Source: Streptosporangium pseudovulgare
GTDB lineage: Bacteria > Actinomycetota > Actinomycetes > Streptosporangiales > Streptosporangiaceae
Assembly (NCBI RefSeq): GCF_014648055.1
Contig: NZ_BMQJ01000003.1
Span: forward strand, 372,001-436,000
Direction of reading: 5' to 3'
DNA: 64,000 nucleotides
In this document: one piece after another, positions 26,310-35,418 of the stretch
Layout: each line of letters starts with the position of its first letter
Numbering within the stretch: position 1 is the first letter of the stretch
Notes under the pieces: generated by a model
Database searches by the model: none
Seen by the model: the letters and a program-made list of their open reading frames with translations, nothing else
Told to the model about the DNA's origin: nothing
Position numbers and translations under genes: made by a program

Positions 26310-27965
26310 ATGACCGGCAGCCGGACCGTGCGCGCCCCGCGCGGCACCACGCTCACCGCCAGGGGATGGCCGCAGGAGGCGGCGCTCCGTATGATCCAGA
26401 ACAACCTGGACCCGGAGGTGGCCGAGCATCCCGAGCAGCTCGTCGTCTACGGCGGTTCGGGCCGGGCCGCGCGCGACTGGCGTTCCTTCGACGCGATCGT
26501 CCGTACCCTGACCACGTTGGAGGGCGACGAGACGCTGCTCGTCCAGTCGGGCCGCCCGGTCGGGGTGTTCCGCACCCACGAGTGGGCGCCGCGGGTCCTC
26601 ATCGCCAACTCCAACCTGGTGCCCGACTGGGCGAACTGGGAGGAGTTCCGCCGCCTGGAGGCCGCGGGCCTGACCATGTACGGGCAGATGACGGCCGGCT
26701 CCTGGATCTACATCGGCACCCAGGGCATCCTGCAGGGCACCTACGAGACCTTCGCCGCCGTCGCCGCCAAGCGGTTCGGCGGCTCGCTCGCCGGGACGAT
26801 CACGCTGACCGCCGGGCTCGGCGGAATGGGCGGCGCCCAGCCGCTGGCCGTGACCATGAACGGCGGCGTGGTGATCTGCGTCGACTGCGACCCCCGGTCC
26901 ATCGACCGCCGCATCGAGCACCGCTACCTGGACGTCCGCGCCGCCGACCTCGACGAGGCGCTGCGCCTGGCCTACGCCGCCCGCGACCGGCGCGAGCCGC
27001 TCAGCATCGGGGTCGAGGCCAATGCCGCCGACGCCTTCCCCGAGCTGCTGCGCCGCGGCGCCGAGATCGACGTCGTCACCGACCAGACGTCGGCGCACGA
27101 CCCGCTGATGTACCTGCCGTCCGGCATGGCCTTCGAGGACATGGCCGCCGAGCGGGACAAGGACCCGGCGGGCTTCACCCGCAGGGCCCGCGAGTCCATG
27201 GCCCGGCACGTCGAGGCCATGGTCGGCTTCCGGGACGCAGGCGCCGAGGTCTTCGACTACGGCAACTCCATCCGGGGCGAGGCGAAGCTGGGCGGCTTCG
27301 AGCGCGCCTTCGACTTCCCCGGCTTCGTGCCCGCCTACATCCGGCCGCTGTTCTGCGAGGGCAAGGGCCCGTTCCGCTGGGCCGCGCTGTCGGGCAACCC
27401 CGCCGACATCGCCCGGACCGACCGGGCGATCCTGGACCTGTTCCCCGACAACGAGCCGCTGGCCCGCTGGATCAGGATGGCCGGGGAGAGGGTGCACTTC
27501 CAGGGACTGCCCGCCCGGATCTGCTGGCTCGGGTACGGCGAGCGCCACCTGGCCGGGGAGCGGTTCAACGACATGGTGGCCTCGGGCGAGATCGAGGCGC
27601 CGGTGGTGATCGGCCGCGACCACCTCGACTGCGGGTCGGTGGCGTCGCCGTACCGGGAGACCGAGGGCATGGCCGACGGCTCCGACGCGATCGCCGACTG
27701 GCCGCTGCTGAACGCCATGCTCAACGTCGCCTCCGGCGCCGCGTGGGTCTCCATCCACCACGGCGGCGGCGTCGGCATCGGCCGGTCGATCCACGCCGGT
27801 CAGGTCACCGTCGCCGACGGCACCCGGCTCGGCGCGGAGAAGCTGAACCGGGTCCTGACCAACGACCCGGGGACCGGTGTGATGCGGCACGTCGACGCCG
27901 GCTACGACGAGGCCGCCGCGGTGGCGGAGGAGCGCGGCGTCCGCGTCCCGATGCGCGAGTCCTGA
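26310..27965 (+). CDS. hutU: Urocanate hydratase
   Basis: A 551-residue enzyme. It starts [20 protein letters not shown] and shows the family motifs [20 protein letters not shown], the NAD-binding [16 protein letters not shown], and [13 protein letters not shown]. The C-terminal part [20 protein letters not shown] is also family-like. Length is normal for HutU. It converts urocanate to imidazolone propionate in the histidine degradation pathway, using tightly bound NAD+ as electrophile. hutH (histidine ammonia-lyase) is not in the window. It is preceded by the hut operator and followed by an RpiR-type regulator gene. Confidence 0.97.
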   Translation: MTGSRTVRAPRGTTLTARGWPQEAALRMIQNNLDPEVAEHPEQLVVYGGSGRAARDWRSFDAIVRTLTTLEGDETLLVQSGRPVGVFRTHEWAPRVLIANSNLVPDWANWEEFRRLEAAGLTMYGQMTAGSWIYIGTQGILQGTYETFAAVAAKRFGGSLAGTITLTAGLGGMGGAQPLAVTMNGGVVICVDCDPRSIDRRIEHRYLDVRAADLDEALRLAYAARDRREPLSIGVEANAADAFPELLRRGAEIDVVTDQTSAHDPLMYLPSGMAFEDMAAERDKDPAGFTRRARESMARHVEAMVGFRDAGAEVFDYGNSIRGEAKLGGFERAFDFPGFVPAYIRPLFCEGKGPFRWAALSGNPADIARTDRAILDLFPDNEPLARWIRMAGERVHFQGLPARICWLGYGERHLAGERFNDMVASGEIEAPVVIGRDHLDCGSVASPYRETEGMADGSDAIADWPLLNAMLNVASGAAWVSIHHGGGVGIGRSIHAGQVTVADGTRLGAEKLNRVLTNDPGTGVMRHVDAGYDEAAAVAEERGVRVPMRES

Positions 27966-28052
27966 CCGGTCCCGCGGGCCCGCGCCGGACCGGCCGGGCC
28001 CGCCACCGGACGAAGCGCGGCCGGGCCCGGCGCGGGCGGACAAGCGCCGGAC

Positions 28053-28083
28053 GCGCGGTGGGTGCGCGGTGGGTGCGCGGTGG
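28053..28083. repeat. Nearly three tandem copies of an 11-bp unit before the RpiR gene
   Basis: GCGCGGTGGGT repeats at 28053-28063, 28064-28074 and partly 28075-28083. It lies in the 170-bp gap between hutU and the regulator gene. The significance is unknown. Confidence 0.7.
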
Positions 28084-28135
28084 ACACGCGGCGGGTGCGG
28101 GAATGCCCGCGTGCGGCCCGGCGGTTGGAGGGGAC

Positions 28136-28951
28136 GTGGGGGACGGACTCGATCGACTTCTTGAGGGCCGGCGGCTGTCGCCCGTGCAGCGGCGGATCGC
28201 CCGCTACCTCGGCGACCACCTGGACGAGGCGATCTTCCTGTCCAGCGTGGAGCTGGCCGACCGGGTCGGGGTGAGCCAGCCGTCGGTGACGAGGTTCGCC
28301 GTCGGGCTCGGCTTCGCCGGGTACCCCGAGCTGCGGCAGGCGCTGCGACCCCTCGTGGTGGGCGACCAGGTCCCGCCGCGCGCCAACGACCTGCAGACCG
28401 CCATCGACGTCGAGATCGGCAACCTGCGCAGCGTGCGCGAGGGTCTGGCCGACCCGTCGCCCGTCGCCGAGTTGGGCGCCGCGCTCGCCGCGTGCGAGCC
28501 GCTTCCGGTGCTGGGGCTGCGCGTCTCCAGCGGGCTGGCCACCACGTTCGCCTACTTCGCCCGCCGCATCCACCCCGACGTCCGCCTGATGGTCCACGGC
28601 GGCTCCGAGCTGGCCGACGGCCTGCACGCCGCGCGCCGCGCCGGGGCGGGCTGGCTGGTCGCGGTGGTCCTGCCCCGCTACCCCGCCGAGGCGGTCGCCG
28701 CCCTGGGGCGGGCCCGCGAGCTGGGCCTGCGGACCGCGGTGATCACCGACCGGCGCGACGTGCCGTTCGAGGCGGACGTCCTGCTGGACGCGCCGGTCGG
28801 CGAGCGGCTGGTGTTCGACTCGCACGCGGCGCCGCTCGCCCTGGCCATGGTGCTGGTGGAGGCCATGGCCGACGCGGCGCCGCTGCGCACCCAGGCCCGC
28901 CTGGAGGAGTACGAGCGGATGACCGACCAGGGCGGGGTCTTCGCCGAGTGA
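28136..28951 (+). CDS. MurR/RpiR-family transcriptional regulator, probable hut regulator
   Basis: A 271-residue protein from GTG 28136 with TTGGAGGGG upstream. The N-terminal HTH_6 domain is clear (LSPVQRRIARYLGDHLDEAI, then SSVELADRVGVSQPSVTRFA). The C-terminal SIS domain (residues 115-245) would bind a phosphorylated or small ligand. It lies downstream of hutU in the same direction. Location and the shared palindromes before both hut units make it the best candidate to bind TGAATG-N4-CATTCA; this is inferred. It ends at a bidirectional hairpin. Confidence 0.9.
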   Translation: MGDGLDRLLEGRRLSPVQRRIARYLGDHLDEAIFLSSVELADRVGVSQPSVTRFAVGLGFAGYPELRQALRPLVVGDQVPPRANDLQTAIDVEIGNLRSVREGLADPSPVAELGAALAACEPLPVLGLRVSSGLATTFAYFARRIHPDVRLMVHGGSELADGLHAARRAGAGWLVAVVLPRYPAEAVAALGRARELGLRTAVITDRRDVPFEADVLLDAPVGERLVFDSHAAPLALAMVLVEAMADAAPLRTQARLEEYERMTDQGGVFAE

Positions 28952-28954
28952 CGG

Positions 28955-29010
28955 CCCCGGCCCTTCGCCCGGCCCCGCCACCGGGAGCCGGGGCCGCGAA
29001 AGGGCCGGGG
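28955..29010. terminator. Bidirectional terminator between RpiR and ABC-2 permease genes
   Basis: CCCCGGCCC at 28955-28963 pairs exactly with GGGCCGGGG at 29002-29010; five more pairs follow after a one-base bulge. A nested CGGCCCC/GGGGCCG stem lies inside. It sits between convergent genes. Confidence 0.6.
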
Positions 29011-29025
29011 AGCGCGCGGCGCGGG

Positions 29026-29775
29026 TCAGCCGGCCAGCTTCCGCAGCGAGCGGACCGACCAGGTCAGGGTGAGGACGCCCAGGACCAGGAACAGCGCGAA
29101 GGCCGTCGGGATCGTGCCGCTTGAGAAGTCCCCGGCGAACAGCGCCCGGCCCGCCTCGACCGCGTAGTACAGCGGGTTGAACTTCGCGGCCGTCTGCATC
29201 CAGTCCGGGCCGAGGGAGATCGGCAGCATCAGGCCGGACAGCAGCATCAGCGGCAGCAGGAAGAACTGCACGATCTGCGACATGCCGTTCTCGTCGCGGA
29301 TCGACAGCGCCAGGCCGTACGACAGGTTCGCGGCGAACAGGCCGGTGACGGCCATGAGCAGCAGCATGAGGCCCATCGCGGCCAGGGAGATCCGCAGGCC
29401 CATCAGCGAGGCCACGCCGAGGATCAGGAGCGACTGCAGGACCAGCATGATCATGTCCTTGGCGACCCGGCCGAGGACGATCGAGGGCCGCCACGCCTGG
29501 CTGACCGCCAGCCGTTCCAGCACCCCGTTCCGGGTCTCGTTGATCATGCCGAACCCGGTGAACATCGAGCCGAACAGGGCGATCATCACCAGTGCGGCGG
29601 GGGTGAACACGATGAGCGCCTCGGAGAGCGTCCCGCCCGGGGTCAGTTTGGTCAGCAGCGGGGCGAACAGCAGGAGGTAGAGGATGGGCTGCATGATGCC
29701 GAGCAGCGGCCAGGCGGGGTTGCGGCGGAGGTTGCCGAGTTCGTAGCCCAGAAAGAGCATGGTGTGCCGGAGCAT
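29026..29775 (-). CDS. ABC-2 type multidrug exporter permease
   Basis: A 249-residue permease with six membrane helices, of the DrrB/YhhJ ABC2_membrane type. The N-terminus MLRHTMLFLGYELGNLRRNP, the conserved loop FGMINETRNGVLERLAVS, and the fifth-helix segment FFLLPLMLLSGLMLPISLGP are typical. It is encoded 35 bases downstream of its ATPase and should form a homodimeric exporter of hydrophobic drugs or lipids. The adjacent PadR regulator suggests induction by a toxic compound. Confidence 0.92.
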   Translation of the reverse strand: MLRHTMLFLGYELGNLRRNPAWPLLGIMQPILYLLLFAPLLTKLTPGGTLSEALIVFTPAALVMIALFGSMFTGFGMINETRNGVLERLAVSQAWRPSIVLGRVAKDMIMLVLQSLLILGVASLMGLRISLAAMGLMLLLMAVTGLFAANLSYGLALSIRDENGMSQIVQFFLLPLMLLSGLMLPISLGPDWMQTAAKFNPLYYAVEAGRALFAGDFSSGTIPTAFALFLVLGVLTLTWSVRSLRKLAG

Positions 29776-29810
29776 CGGGGGGTTCCTTCTTCGGTCGGGG
29801 GTGGCGGGCG

Positions 29811-30770
29811 TCAGGCGGCGTCGCGCAGGGAGCGGCCGGTGTGCTTGAGGAAGACGTCGTCGAGCGTGGCCCGGTCGAGGGAGATGGAGTCGATCGACAC
29901 GCCCCCGGCCTCCAGGGCGCGCAGCAGGGCGGGCAGGCTGTGCTCGCCGTCGTCGAGGTAGGCGCGCAGGACCTCCCCCTCCAGGCGCGTCTCGGCGATG
30001 TACGGCTGCGCGGCCAGCAGCTCCCGGGCCGCGGCCGGGTCACCGGTCCGCAGCGTGACGACGTCGCCCGCGATCTCCTTCTTCAGCCCGCCGGGGGTGC
30101 CCTCGGCGACGATCAGGCCGTGGTCGATGATGACCAGCCGGTCGCAGAGGGCGTCGGCCTCGTCGAGGTAGTGGGTGGTCAGCAGCACGCTGGTGCCCGC
30201 GTCGCGCAGGGCGCGGATCTCCTCCCAGAGGTTGGCGCGGTTCTGCGGGTCCAGGCCGGTGGTGGGCTCGTCCAGGAAGACCAGCGGCGGCCGGTTCACC
30301 AGGCCGATGGCCAGGGCGAAGCGGCGCTTCTGACCGCCGGAGAGCGTCCGCGCCGGGCGGTTCGCGACCTCGGTCAGGCTGAAGGTCTCCAGCAGCTCGC
30401 CGGCGCGGGCCAGCGCGTCCCTGCGGGAGGCCCCCGCGAGGCGGGCGGCCAGCACCAGGCTCTCCAGTCCGGGGGCGTTGTCGTCCACGCCGCCGGCCTG
30501 GCTGACGTAGCCGATCCGCTCGCGGACCTTGGCGGCCTCGGTGACCACGTCGTGCCCGGCGACCCGGGCGGTCCCGGCGGTGGGGAGGGTGAAGGTGGCG
30601 AGCATCCGGACGGTGGTGGTCTTGCCCGCGCCGTTGGGGCCGAGCGCGGCGAAGATCTCACCTTCGCCGACGCTCAGGTCGATGCCCCGGACGGCCTCGA
30701 CCTCCTCGGTCTTGCCGCGCCCGCGCCGGGCGGTGAAGGTCTTGCGCAGTCCCTGCGCCTCAATGATCAT
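29811..30770 (-). CDS. Daunorubicin-resistance-type ABC transporter ATPase
   Basis: A 319-residue ATPase from ATG 30770 (GGAGA upstream). Walker A is GPNGAGKTT at residues 44-52, the signature TLSGGQKRRFALA lies near 138, and Walker B LVFLDEPTTGLDPQ follows. The C-terminal DUF4162 extension (VVTLRTGDPAAARELLAAQP, then LDDVFLKHTGRSLRD at the end) is the DrrA hallmark. It energises the ABC-2 permease encoded next. The frame stays open upstream but there is no sign it is used. Confidence 0.93.
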   Translation of the reverse strand: MIIEAQGLRKTFTARRGRGKTEEVEAVRGIDLSVGEGEIFAALGPNGAGKTTTVRMLATFTLPTAGTARVAGHDVVTEAAKVRERIGYVSQAGGVDDNAPGLESLVLAARLAGASRRDALARAGELLETFSLTEVANRPARTLSGGQKRRFALAIGLVNRPPLVFLDEPTTGLDPQNRANLWEEIRALRDAGTSVLLTTHYLDEADALCDRLVIIDHGLIVAEGTPGGLKKEIAGDVVTLRTGDPAAARELLAAQPYIAETRLEGEVLRAYLDDGEHSLPALLRALEAGGVSIDSISLDRATLDDVFLKHTGRSLRDAA

Positions 30771-30972
30771 GATTCTCCGTTCGGGGGATGGGGGGTCGTG
30801 CGGTGTCCCGGGGCGTTTCCCGAAGAGGGCGGGCGGGGGGCGCCCGGACACGCCGTTCCGGGGGACGTGCCCGGAAGGTTCGGAAGGCGTATCCGGAGGA
30901 CGCGCCCGGATGTTTCACGGCGCGTCCGAAGAAGAGGGTGAACCCTCCAGTGGGGGGAGCCTCAACCGGTTT

Positions 30973-31503
30973 TCACGGCAGCTCGCCGTTCCGGACCTTC
31001 TCGACGGCCTCCTCCACCCAGGTGAGCTGGGCCTGGAGCTGGAGGACGTTCAGCCGCAGGCACTCGTCGATGTGCGGGGGGGCGCCGTAGGCCTGCTTGC
31101 CGCCCATCGCCCGCCGGACCATCTCGACGGAGAACCGGAGCTGGGCGGCCCTGGCCTCCAGCGCCGAGGTCAGCTCGGCCGGAGACAGCCGGTCCATGAA
31201 GGTGAGCGCCACCTGGAACGGGTCGACGATCGGCTTGATCTCCCACCAGTTCGACAGCAGCAGGCGGTTGAACTCCGACCGGCCGGCCTCGGTTATCGCG
31301 TAGACGGTCTTGCCGCCCCTGCCCTCCTCCACCCGCTCCAGCAGGCCCTCGTCGGCCATCTTGGCCAGCCCGTGGTAGATCGAGCCGTAGGCCACGTTGG
31401 CCCAGTGGTGGGTGCCCATGATTTCGAGGTGGCGCCGTACCTCGTAGCCGTGGAGCGGGCCGTCGAGCAGCACGCCGAGCAGGAGAACGCGGGTGGAGGA
31501 CAT
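30973..31503 (-). CDS. PadR-family transcriptional regulator
   Basis: A 176-residue protein from ATG 31503. The PadR winged helix is complete (RVLLLGVLLDGPLHGYEVRR, WANVAYGSIYHGLAKMADEG and GRGGKTVYAITEAGR), followed by the helical PadR C-terminal dimerisation domain. It is encoded upstream of the ABC exporter on the same strand, separated by about 200 bp. Immediately upstream of its start are two tandem 12-bp repeats likely to be its binding site. It probably represses its own unit and the exporter until a ligand is bound. Confidence 0.93.
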   Translation of the reverse strand: MSSTRVLLLGVLLDGPLHGYEVRRHLEIMGTHHWANVAYGSIYHGLAKMADEGLLERVEEGRGGKTVYAITEAGRSEFNRLLLSNWWEIKPIVDPFQVALTFMDRLSPAELTSALEARAAQLRFSVEMVRRAMGGKQAYGAPPHIDECLRLNVLQLQAQLTWVEEAVEKVRNGELP

Positions 31504-31504
31504 A

Positions 31505-31528
31505 TTCAAATTTGTATTCAAGTTTGTA
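31505..31528. promoter_or_regulatory. Tandem 12-bp direct repeat, probable PadR operator
   Basis: TTCAAATTTGTA (31505-31516) is followed directly by TTCAAGTTTGTA (31517-31528), 11 of 12 identical; each unit contains a CAAATTTG-like palindrome. The tract is AT-rich in an otherwise GC-rich genome. It lies between the divergent PadR gene (start 31503) and the small gene at 31542, overlapping both probable promoters. Confidence 0.65.
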
Positions 31529-31541
31529 TAAGGTGTCAACC

Positions 31542-31871
31542 GTGAGAGAGATCAGACGCGACGACGACGGCGCCCTGCTGGGCTACCTGCGGCAGGCCGG
31601 GGCCGGCTGGGAGCCGCTGACCGTGTTCGGCTACCCGCTCGGCGAGGCCGGGCCCGAGGACCGGGCGGCCGAGGAGGTGCGGCGGTCCGGGCTGGAGGTG
31701 CTCATGGGGCACTGGGAGTTCCTGCGGGACGGCGAGTGGTACCGGTGCGTGATCCTGGAGGCCGCCGCAGAGGAGGTCCGGGTCCGCCCGGACGACCACC
31801 GCTACCCGCACGACGGGTACGCCCTGACCCTGGAACGGCCCGGCCCCGCGACCTTCCGCCCGTACCGGTAG
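31542..31871 (+). CDS. Conserved hypothetical protein
   Basis: A 109-residue protein starting at GTG 31542, nine bases after AAGG. The sequence (REIRRDDDGALLGYLRQAGA, then WEPLTVFGYPLGEAG and HWEFLRDGEWYRCVILEAAA) looks like a small beta-rich protein with aromatic residues and no membrane segment. Its function is not recognised. It is divergent from the PadR gene and shares the tandem-repeat region, so it may be under the same control. Its stop codon is buried in a 12-bp hairpin. Confidence 0.65.
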   Translation: MREIRRDDDGALLGYLRQAGAGWEPLTVFGYPLGEAGPEDRAAEEVRRSGLEVLMGHWEFLRDGEWYRCVILEAAAEEVRVRPDDHRYPHDGYALTLERPGPATFRPYR

Positions 31872-31887
31872 CCGCACCGGTACGGGC
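31858..31887 (+). terminator. Hairpin spanning the stop codon
   Basis: GCCCGTACCGGT at 31858-31869 pairs exactly with ACCGGTACGGGC at 31876-31887 around a six-base loop. The stop codon TAG (31869-31871) lies at the top of the stem. It is a likely terminator of the small hypothetical gene. Confidence 0.6.
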
Positions 31888-31983
31888 AGGCGGGCGCCGG
31901 CCCCGGCGGCGCCGCGGAACCGGGCCGCTCACGGCCGGGAGGGGGTGACGGCGGGCGGGCGGGCCCGGAGTAACGTGGCCCGC

Positions 31984-32670
31984 ATGTCCGCACGACCGAC
32001 CGCACTGGTCACAGGAGCCTCCCGGGGAGTCGGGGCCGCCGTCGCCCGTGTCCTCGCCCCCACCCACGATCTGCTGCTCGGCGGCCGCGACGCCGAGGCG
32101 CTCGGCAAGCTGTGCGCCGAGCTGCCCGGCGCGCGGCCCTGGCCGGTGGAGCTCACCGCCGTCACCGAGGCCGACGTCGCCGGGATCGACCGGCTCGACG
32201 TGCTGGTGCACAGCGCGGGCGTGGTGACCCTGGGCCGGATCGAGGAGACGCCCGCCGAGGTGTGGCGCCGCACGATGGAGGTCAACGTCGTCGCGGTGGC
32301 CGAGCTGACCCGGCTGCTGCTGCCCGCGCTGCGCGCCGCCCGCGGCCAGGTGGTGGCGATCAACTCGGGGTCCGGGCTGCACGCCAACCCCACCTGGGGG
32401 TCCTACGCCGCCAGCAAGTTCGCGCTGCGCGCCTTCGCCGACGTGCTCCGGCAGGAGGAGCCCGCCCTGCGGGTGACCACCGTCTACCCCGGGCGGATCG
32501 ACACCGACATGCAGCGCGGGGTGCGGGCCCAGGAGAACGGGGCCTACGAGCCGGAGCGGTACCTGACGCCGGAGTCGGTGGCCCGGGCGGTGCTGGCGGC
32601 GGTGACCGCCTCGCCGGACGCGCATCTCACCGACATCACCCTCCGCCCGGCGGTCCGTCCCGTCGCCTGA
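31984..32670 (+). CDS. Short-chain dehydrogenase/reductase
   Basis: A 228-residue SDR. The cofactor loop TGASRGVG lies at residues 10-17. The NNAG-like VHSAG, the catalytic Ser region (VVAINSGSGLHANP), and Tyr-x-x-x-Lys (SYAASKFALRAFADVL) are all present. It is shorter than classical SDRs (about 250 residues) and has no obvious C-terminal substrate loop. It is probably an NADP-dependent oxidoreductase; the substrate is unknown. It is a single gene before the second hut unit. Nothing links it to histidine metabolism beyond position. Confidence 0.9.
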   Translation: MSARPTALVTGASRGVGAAVARVLAPTHDLLLGGRDAEALGKLCAELPGARPWPVELTAVTEADVAGIDRLDVLVHSAGVVTLGRIEETPAEVWRRTMEVNVVAVAELTRLLLPALRAARGQVVAINSGSGLHANPTWGSYAASKFALRAFADVLRQEEPALRVTTVYPGRIDTDMQRGVRAQENGAYEPERYLTPESVARAVLAAVTASPDAHLTDITLRPAVRPVA

Positions 32671-32731
32671 CGTCCCGCGGGCCGCCCGCCGAAGGCTGAA
32701 GACTGAAGGCTGAGGGTGAAGGGCTCGCAAA

Positions 32732-32747
32732 TGAATGACTCCATTCA
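32732..32747. promoter_or_regulatory. Hut operator TGAATG-N4-CATTCA (copy 2)
   Basis: TGAATG at 32732-32737 and CATTCA at 32742-32747 with spacer ACTC have the same half-sites and spacing as the site before hutU. A second inverted repeat, ACTCCATT/AATGGAGT (32738-32745 and 32751-32758), overlaps it and reaches into the start codon of the amidohydrolase gene. Confidence 0.7.
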
Positions 32748-32756
32748 CATAATGGA

Positions 32757-33935
32757 GTGGTGTTCGACGAGATGTGGGGTGCCATCGAGCACCTCGGACG
32801 TGACGGCCGGACCGGCGGGTACCTCCGCGACGCGTGGTCGCCCGCCGACCGGGAACTGCGCGAGTGGTTCCGCCAGGAGGCGGAACGGCGCGGCCTCGAC
32901 CTGCGGGAGGACCGCAACGGCAACCTCTGGGCCTGGTGGGGCGACCCGTCGGGCCGTCCCGGTGTCGTCACCGGCAGCCACCTGGACTCGGTACGGCAGG
33001 GCGGCGCCTTCGACGGCCCCCTCGGCGTCGTCTCCGCCTTCGCCGCCCTCGACGCGTTGCGCGCCAGGGGCGCCGAGCCCGCCCGTCCACTGGGCGTCGC
33101 CTGCTTCACCGACGAGGAGGGCGCCAGGTTCGGCGTCCCCTGCGTGGGGTCCCGGCTGCTCACCGGCGTCCTCGACCCGGACCGCGCCCGCGGCCTGACC
33201 GATGACGAGGGCGACTCGCTGGCCCAGGTGCTGCGGCGGGCCGGACGCGACCCCGGCTCCCTCGGCCGGGACGACGAGACGCTCCGGCACATCGGGGTCT
33301 TCCTGGAGCTGCACGTCGAGCAGGGCCGCGGCCTGGTCGACGCCGGAGCCCCGGTCGGCGTGGCCTCGGCCATCTGGCCGCACGGCCGCTGGCGCTTCGA
33401 CTTCCGCGGGCAGGCCAACCACGCCGGAACCACCCGCCTGGACGACCGCGACGACCCCATGCTGCCCTTCGCCCGCACCGTCCTGCGCGCCCGCGAGGCC
33501 GCCGAACGCGCCGGGGTGCTCGCCACCTTCGGCAAGGTGCGCGTCTCGCCCAACAACGCCAACGCCGTACCCGGCCTGGTCAGCGCCTGGCTCGACGCCC
33601 GCGGCGGCCGGGAGGACGCCGTCCGGGCGCTGGTCGCCGAACTGGCCGACTCCTCCGGCGCCGAGGTGAGCGCCGAGTCGTGGACCCCCGTCGTCGACTT
33701 CGACGCGGACCTGCGCGACCGCCTCGCCGCGGTCCTCGGCGGCGCCCCGGCGCTGCCGACCGGCGCCGGGCACGACGCCGGGATCCTCGCCGCCGCGGGC
33801 GTTCCCAGCGCCATGGTGTTCGTGCGCAACCCAACGGGAATCTCACACTCCCCGGACGAACACGCCGAGACGTCCGACTGCCACGCGGGGGTCACCGCCC
33901 TCGCCGACGCGCTGGAGGACCTGTGCCGGAGCTGA
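32757..33935 (+). CDS. M20 amidohydrolase (allantoate amidohydrolase/N-carbamoylase family) of the hut locus
   Basis: A 392-residue metallohydrolase. Zinc-site motifs are [32 protein letters not shown] with catalytic and bridging Glu, and [10 protein letters not shown]. The last histidine lies in [12 protein letters not shown]. The family is annotated as allantoate amidohydrolase, but here it lies at the head of hutF-hutI with a 13-base overlap. It is therefore likely to hydrolyse N-formyl-L-glutamate, the product of HutF; this is inferred from context. The start is GTG 32757 or GTG 32760; both lack a good ribosome-binding site. Confidence 0.88.
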   Translation: MVFDEMWGAIEHLGRDGRTGGYLRDAWSPADRELREWFRQEAERRGLDLREDRNGNLWAWWGDPSGRPGVVTGSHLDSVRQGGAFDGPLGVVSAFAALDALRARGAEPARPLGVACFTDEEGARFGVPCVGSRLLTGVLDPDRARGLTDDEGDSLAQVLRRAGRDPGSLGRDDETLRHIGVFLELHVEQGRGLVDAGAPVGVASAIWPHGRWRFDFRGQANHAGTTRLDDRDDPMLPFARTVLRAREAAERAGVLATFGKVRVSPNNANAVPGLVSAWLDARGGREDAVRALVAELADSSGAEVSAESWTPVVDFDADLRDRLAAVLGGAPALPTGAGHDAGILAAAGVPSAMVFVRNPTGISHSPDEHAETSDCHAGVTALADALEDLCRS

Positions 33936-35281
33936 ACTACTGGTGCGAGCTGGCCTGGCTGCCCCCGGGAGAGGCGGTCAAGGGCGTGCTCGTCACCGTC
34001 GCCGACTCGATGATCTCCGACGTCGTCCCCGGCGTGGCCGAGCCGCCCGCCGGGGCCGTCCGCCTCACCGGGCTGACCCTCCCCGGCCTGGCCAACGCCC
34101 ACTCCCACGCCTTCCACCGCGCCCTGCGCGGGGTGACCCAGCGGGAGAAGGGCAGCTTCTGGACCTGGCGCGAGCAGATGTACGCCCTGGCCGCGACGCT
34201 CGACCCCGACTCCTACCTCGCCCTGGCCAGGGCGGTGTACGCCGAGATGGCGCTGGCCGGGATCACCTGCGTCGGGGAGTTCCACTACCTGCACCACGCG
34301 CCCGGCGGCAGGCCGTACGACGATCCCAACGCCATGGGGCACGCCCTCGTGCAGGCGGCGCGGGAGGCGGGCCTGCGCATCGCGCTGCTGGACACCTGCT
34401 ACCTGACCGGCGGCATCGGCACCCCGCTGACCGGCGTCCAGCAGCGGTTCGGCGACGGCGACGCCGAGCGGTGGGCGATGCGGGCCGAGGCCCTTCTCGC
34501 CGCCTACCGCGGCGAGAAGGACGTGGAGATCGGTGTGGCCGTCCACTCGGTGCGCGCCGTCCCCGCCGAGCAGATGCCGGTGATCGGCAGGTTCTCGGCG
34601 CACCACGCGGTCCCGGCCCACGCCCACGTCTCCGAGCAGCGCGGCGAGAACTCCGCCTGCGTGGAGACCTACACCGCCACCCCGGTCGAGGTCCTGTGCG
34701 AGCACGACATCCTCGGGCCCCGCTCGACCGCCGTGCACGCCACCCACCTGTCCGACGTCGACATCGCGTTGCTCGGCCAGTCCGGCTCCCACGTCTGCAT
34801 GTGCCCCACCACCGAACGCGACCTGGCCGACGGCGTCGGCCCCGCCCGGAAACTGCGCGACGCGGGATCGCCGATCACCCTCGGCACCGACAGCCACGCC
34901 GTCATCGACCTGTTCGAGGAGGCGCGCGCCGTGGAGCTGAACGAGCGGCTGGTCAGCGAGCAGCGCGGCCACTGGACGGCCGCCGAGCTGCTGTGCACCG
35001 CCACCGCCGACGGCCACTCCTCGCTCGGCTTCGCCGACGCGGGCATGCTCGTGCCGGGCGCGTGGGCCGACCTGGTGTCGGTCCGGCTCGACTCGGTCCG
35101 TACGGCGGGCGCGCCCGCCCACGACCTGGCGGAGACCGTGGTCTTCGCCGCGTCGGCCGCGGACGTGCACTCGGTGGTGTCTGGCGGCCGCCGCGTCGTC
35201 GAGGACGGCCGGCACGCCCTGGGCGACGTCGGCGCGATGCTCGGCGAGGCGATCGCGGCGGTCCGCGGGGAGGGGGCGTGA
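33923..35281 (+). CDS. hutF: Formimidoylglutamate deiminase
   Basis: A 452-residue amidohydrolase-superfamily enzyme. GTG 33923 gives the family start [16 protein letters not shown] and overlaps the previous gene by 13 bases. Metal-site motifs are [35 protein letters not shown] and [16 protein letters not shown], as in HutF. It converts N-formimino-L-glutamate to N-formyl-L-glutamate and ammonia, showing that this organism uses the two-step (type II) route. The next enzyme in that route would be an N-formylglutamate hydrolase. Confidence 0.95.
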   Translation: MPELNYWCELAWLPPGEAVKGVLVTVADSMISDVVPGVAEPPAGAVRLTGLTLPGLANAHSHAFHRALRGVTQREKGSFWTWREQMYALAATLDPDSYLALARAVYAEMALAGITCVGEFHYLHHAPGGRPYDDPNAMGHALVQAAREAGLRIALLDTCYLTGGIGTPLTGVQQRFGDGDAERWAMRAEALLAAYRGEKDVEIGVAVHSVRAVPAEQMPVIGRFSAHHAVPAHAHVSEQRGENSACVETYTATPVEVLCEHDILGPRSTAVHATHLSDVDIALLGQSGSHVCMCPTTERDLADGVGPARKLRDAGSPITLGTDSHAVIDLFEEARAVELNERLVSEQRGHWTAAELLCTATADGHSSLGFADAGMLVPGAWADLVSVRLDSVRTAGAPAHDLAETVVFAASAADVHSVVSGGRRVVEDGRHALGDVGAMLGEAIAAVRGEGA

Positions 35282-35310
35282 GCGGCGTGAGCGGCGTGCG
35301 CGGTGCGGCA

Positions 35311-35396
35311 GGTGCGGCCGGTGGAGCGGAGCGGTTGGGCGGTGCGGCCGGTGGAGCCGAGCGGGTGAGCGGTCTGGTGGGGGCCGGGCGGTTGGG
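35311..35396 (+). repeat. 30-bp tandem repeat between hutF and hutI
   Basis: Unit 1 (35311-35340) and unit 2 (35341-35370) match at 27 of 30 positions; a shorter, diverged third unit runs to about 35396. The tract is in frame with hutI and open back to a GTG at 35278 that overlaps the hutF stop. HutI could therefore carry a Gly/Ala/Glu-rich N-terminal extension if that start is used. Confidence 0.75.
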
Positions 35397-35418
35397 CGGT
35401 GCGGAGGGAGACGAGCGG

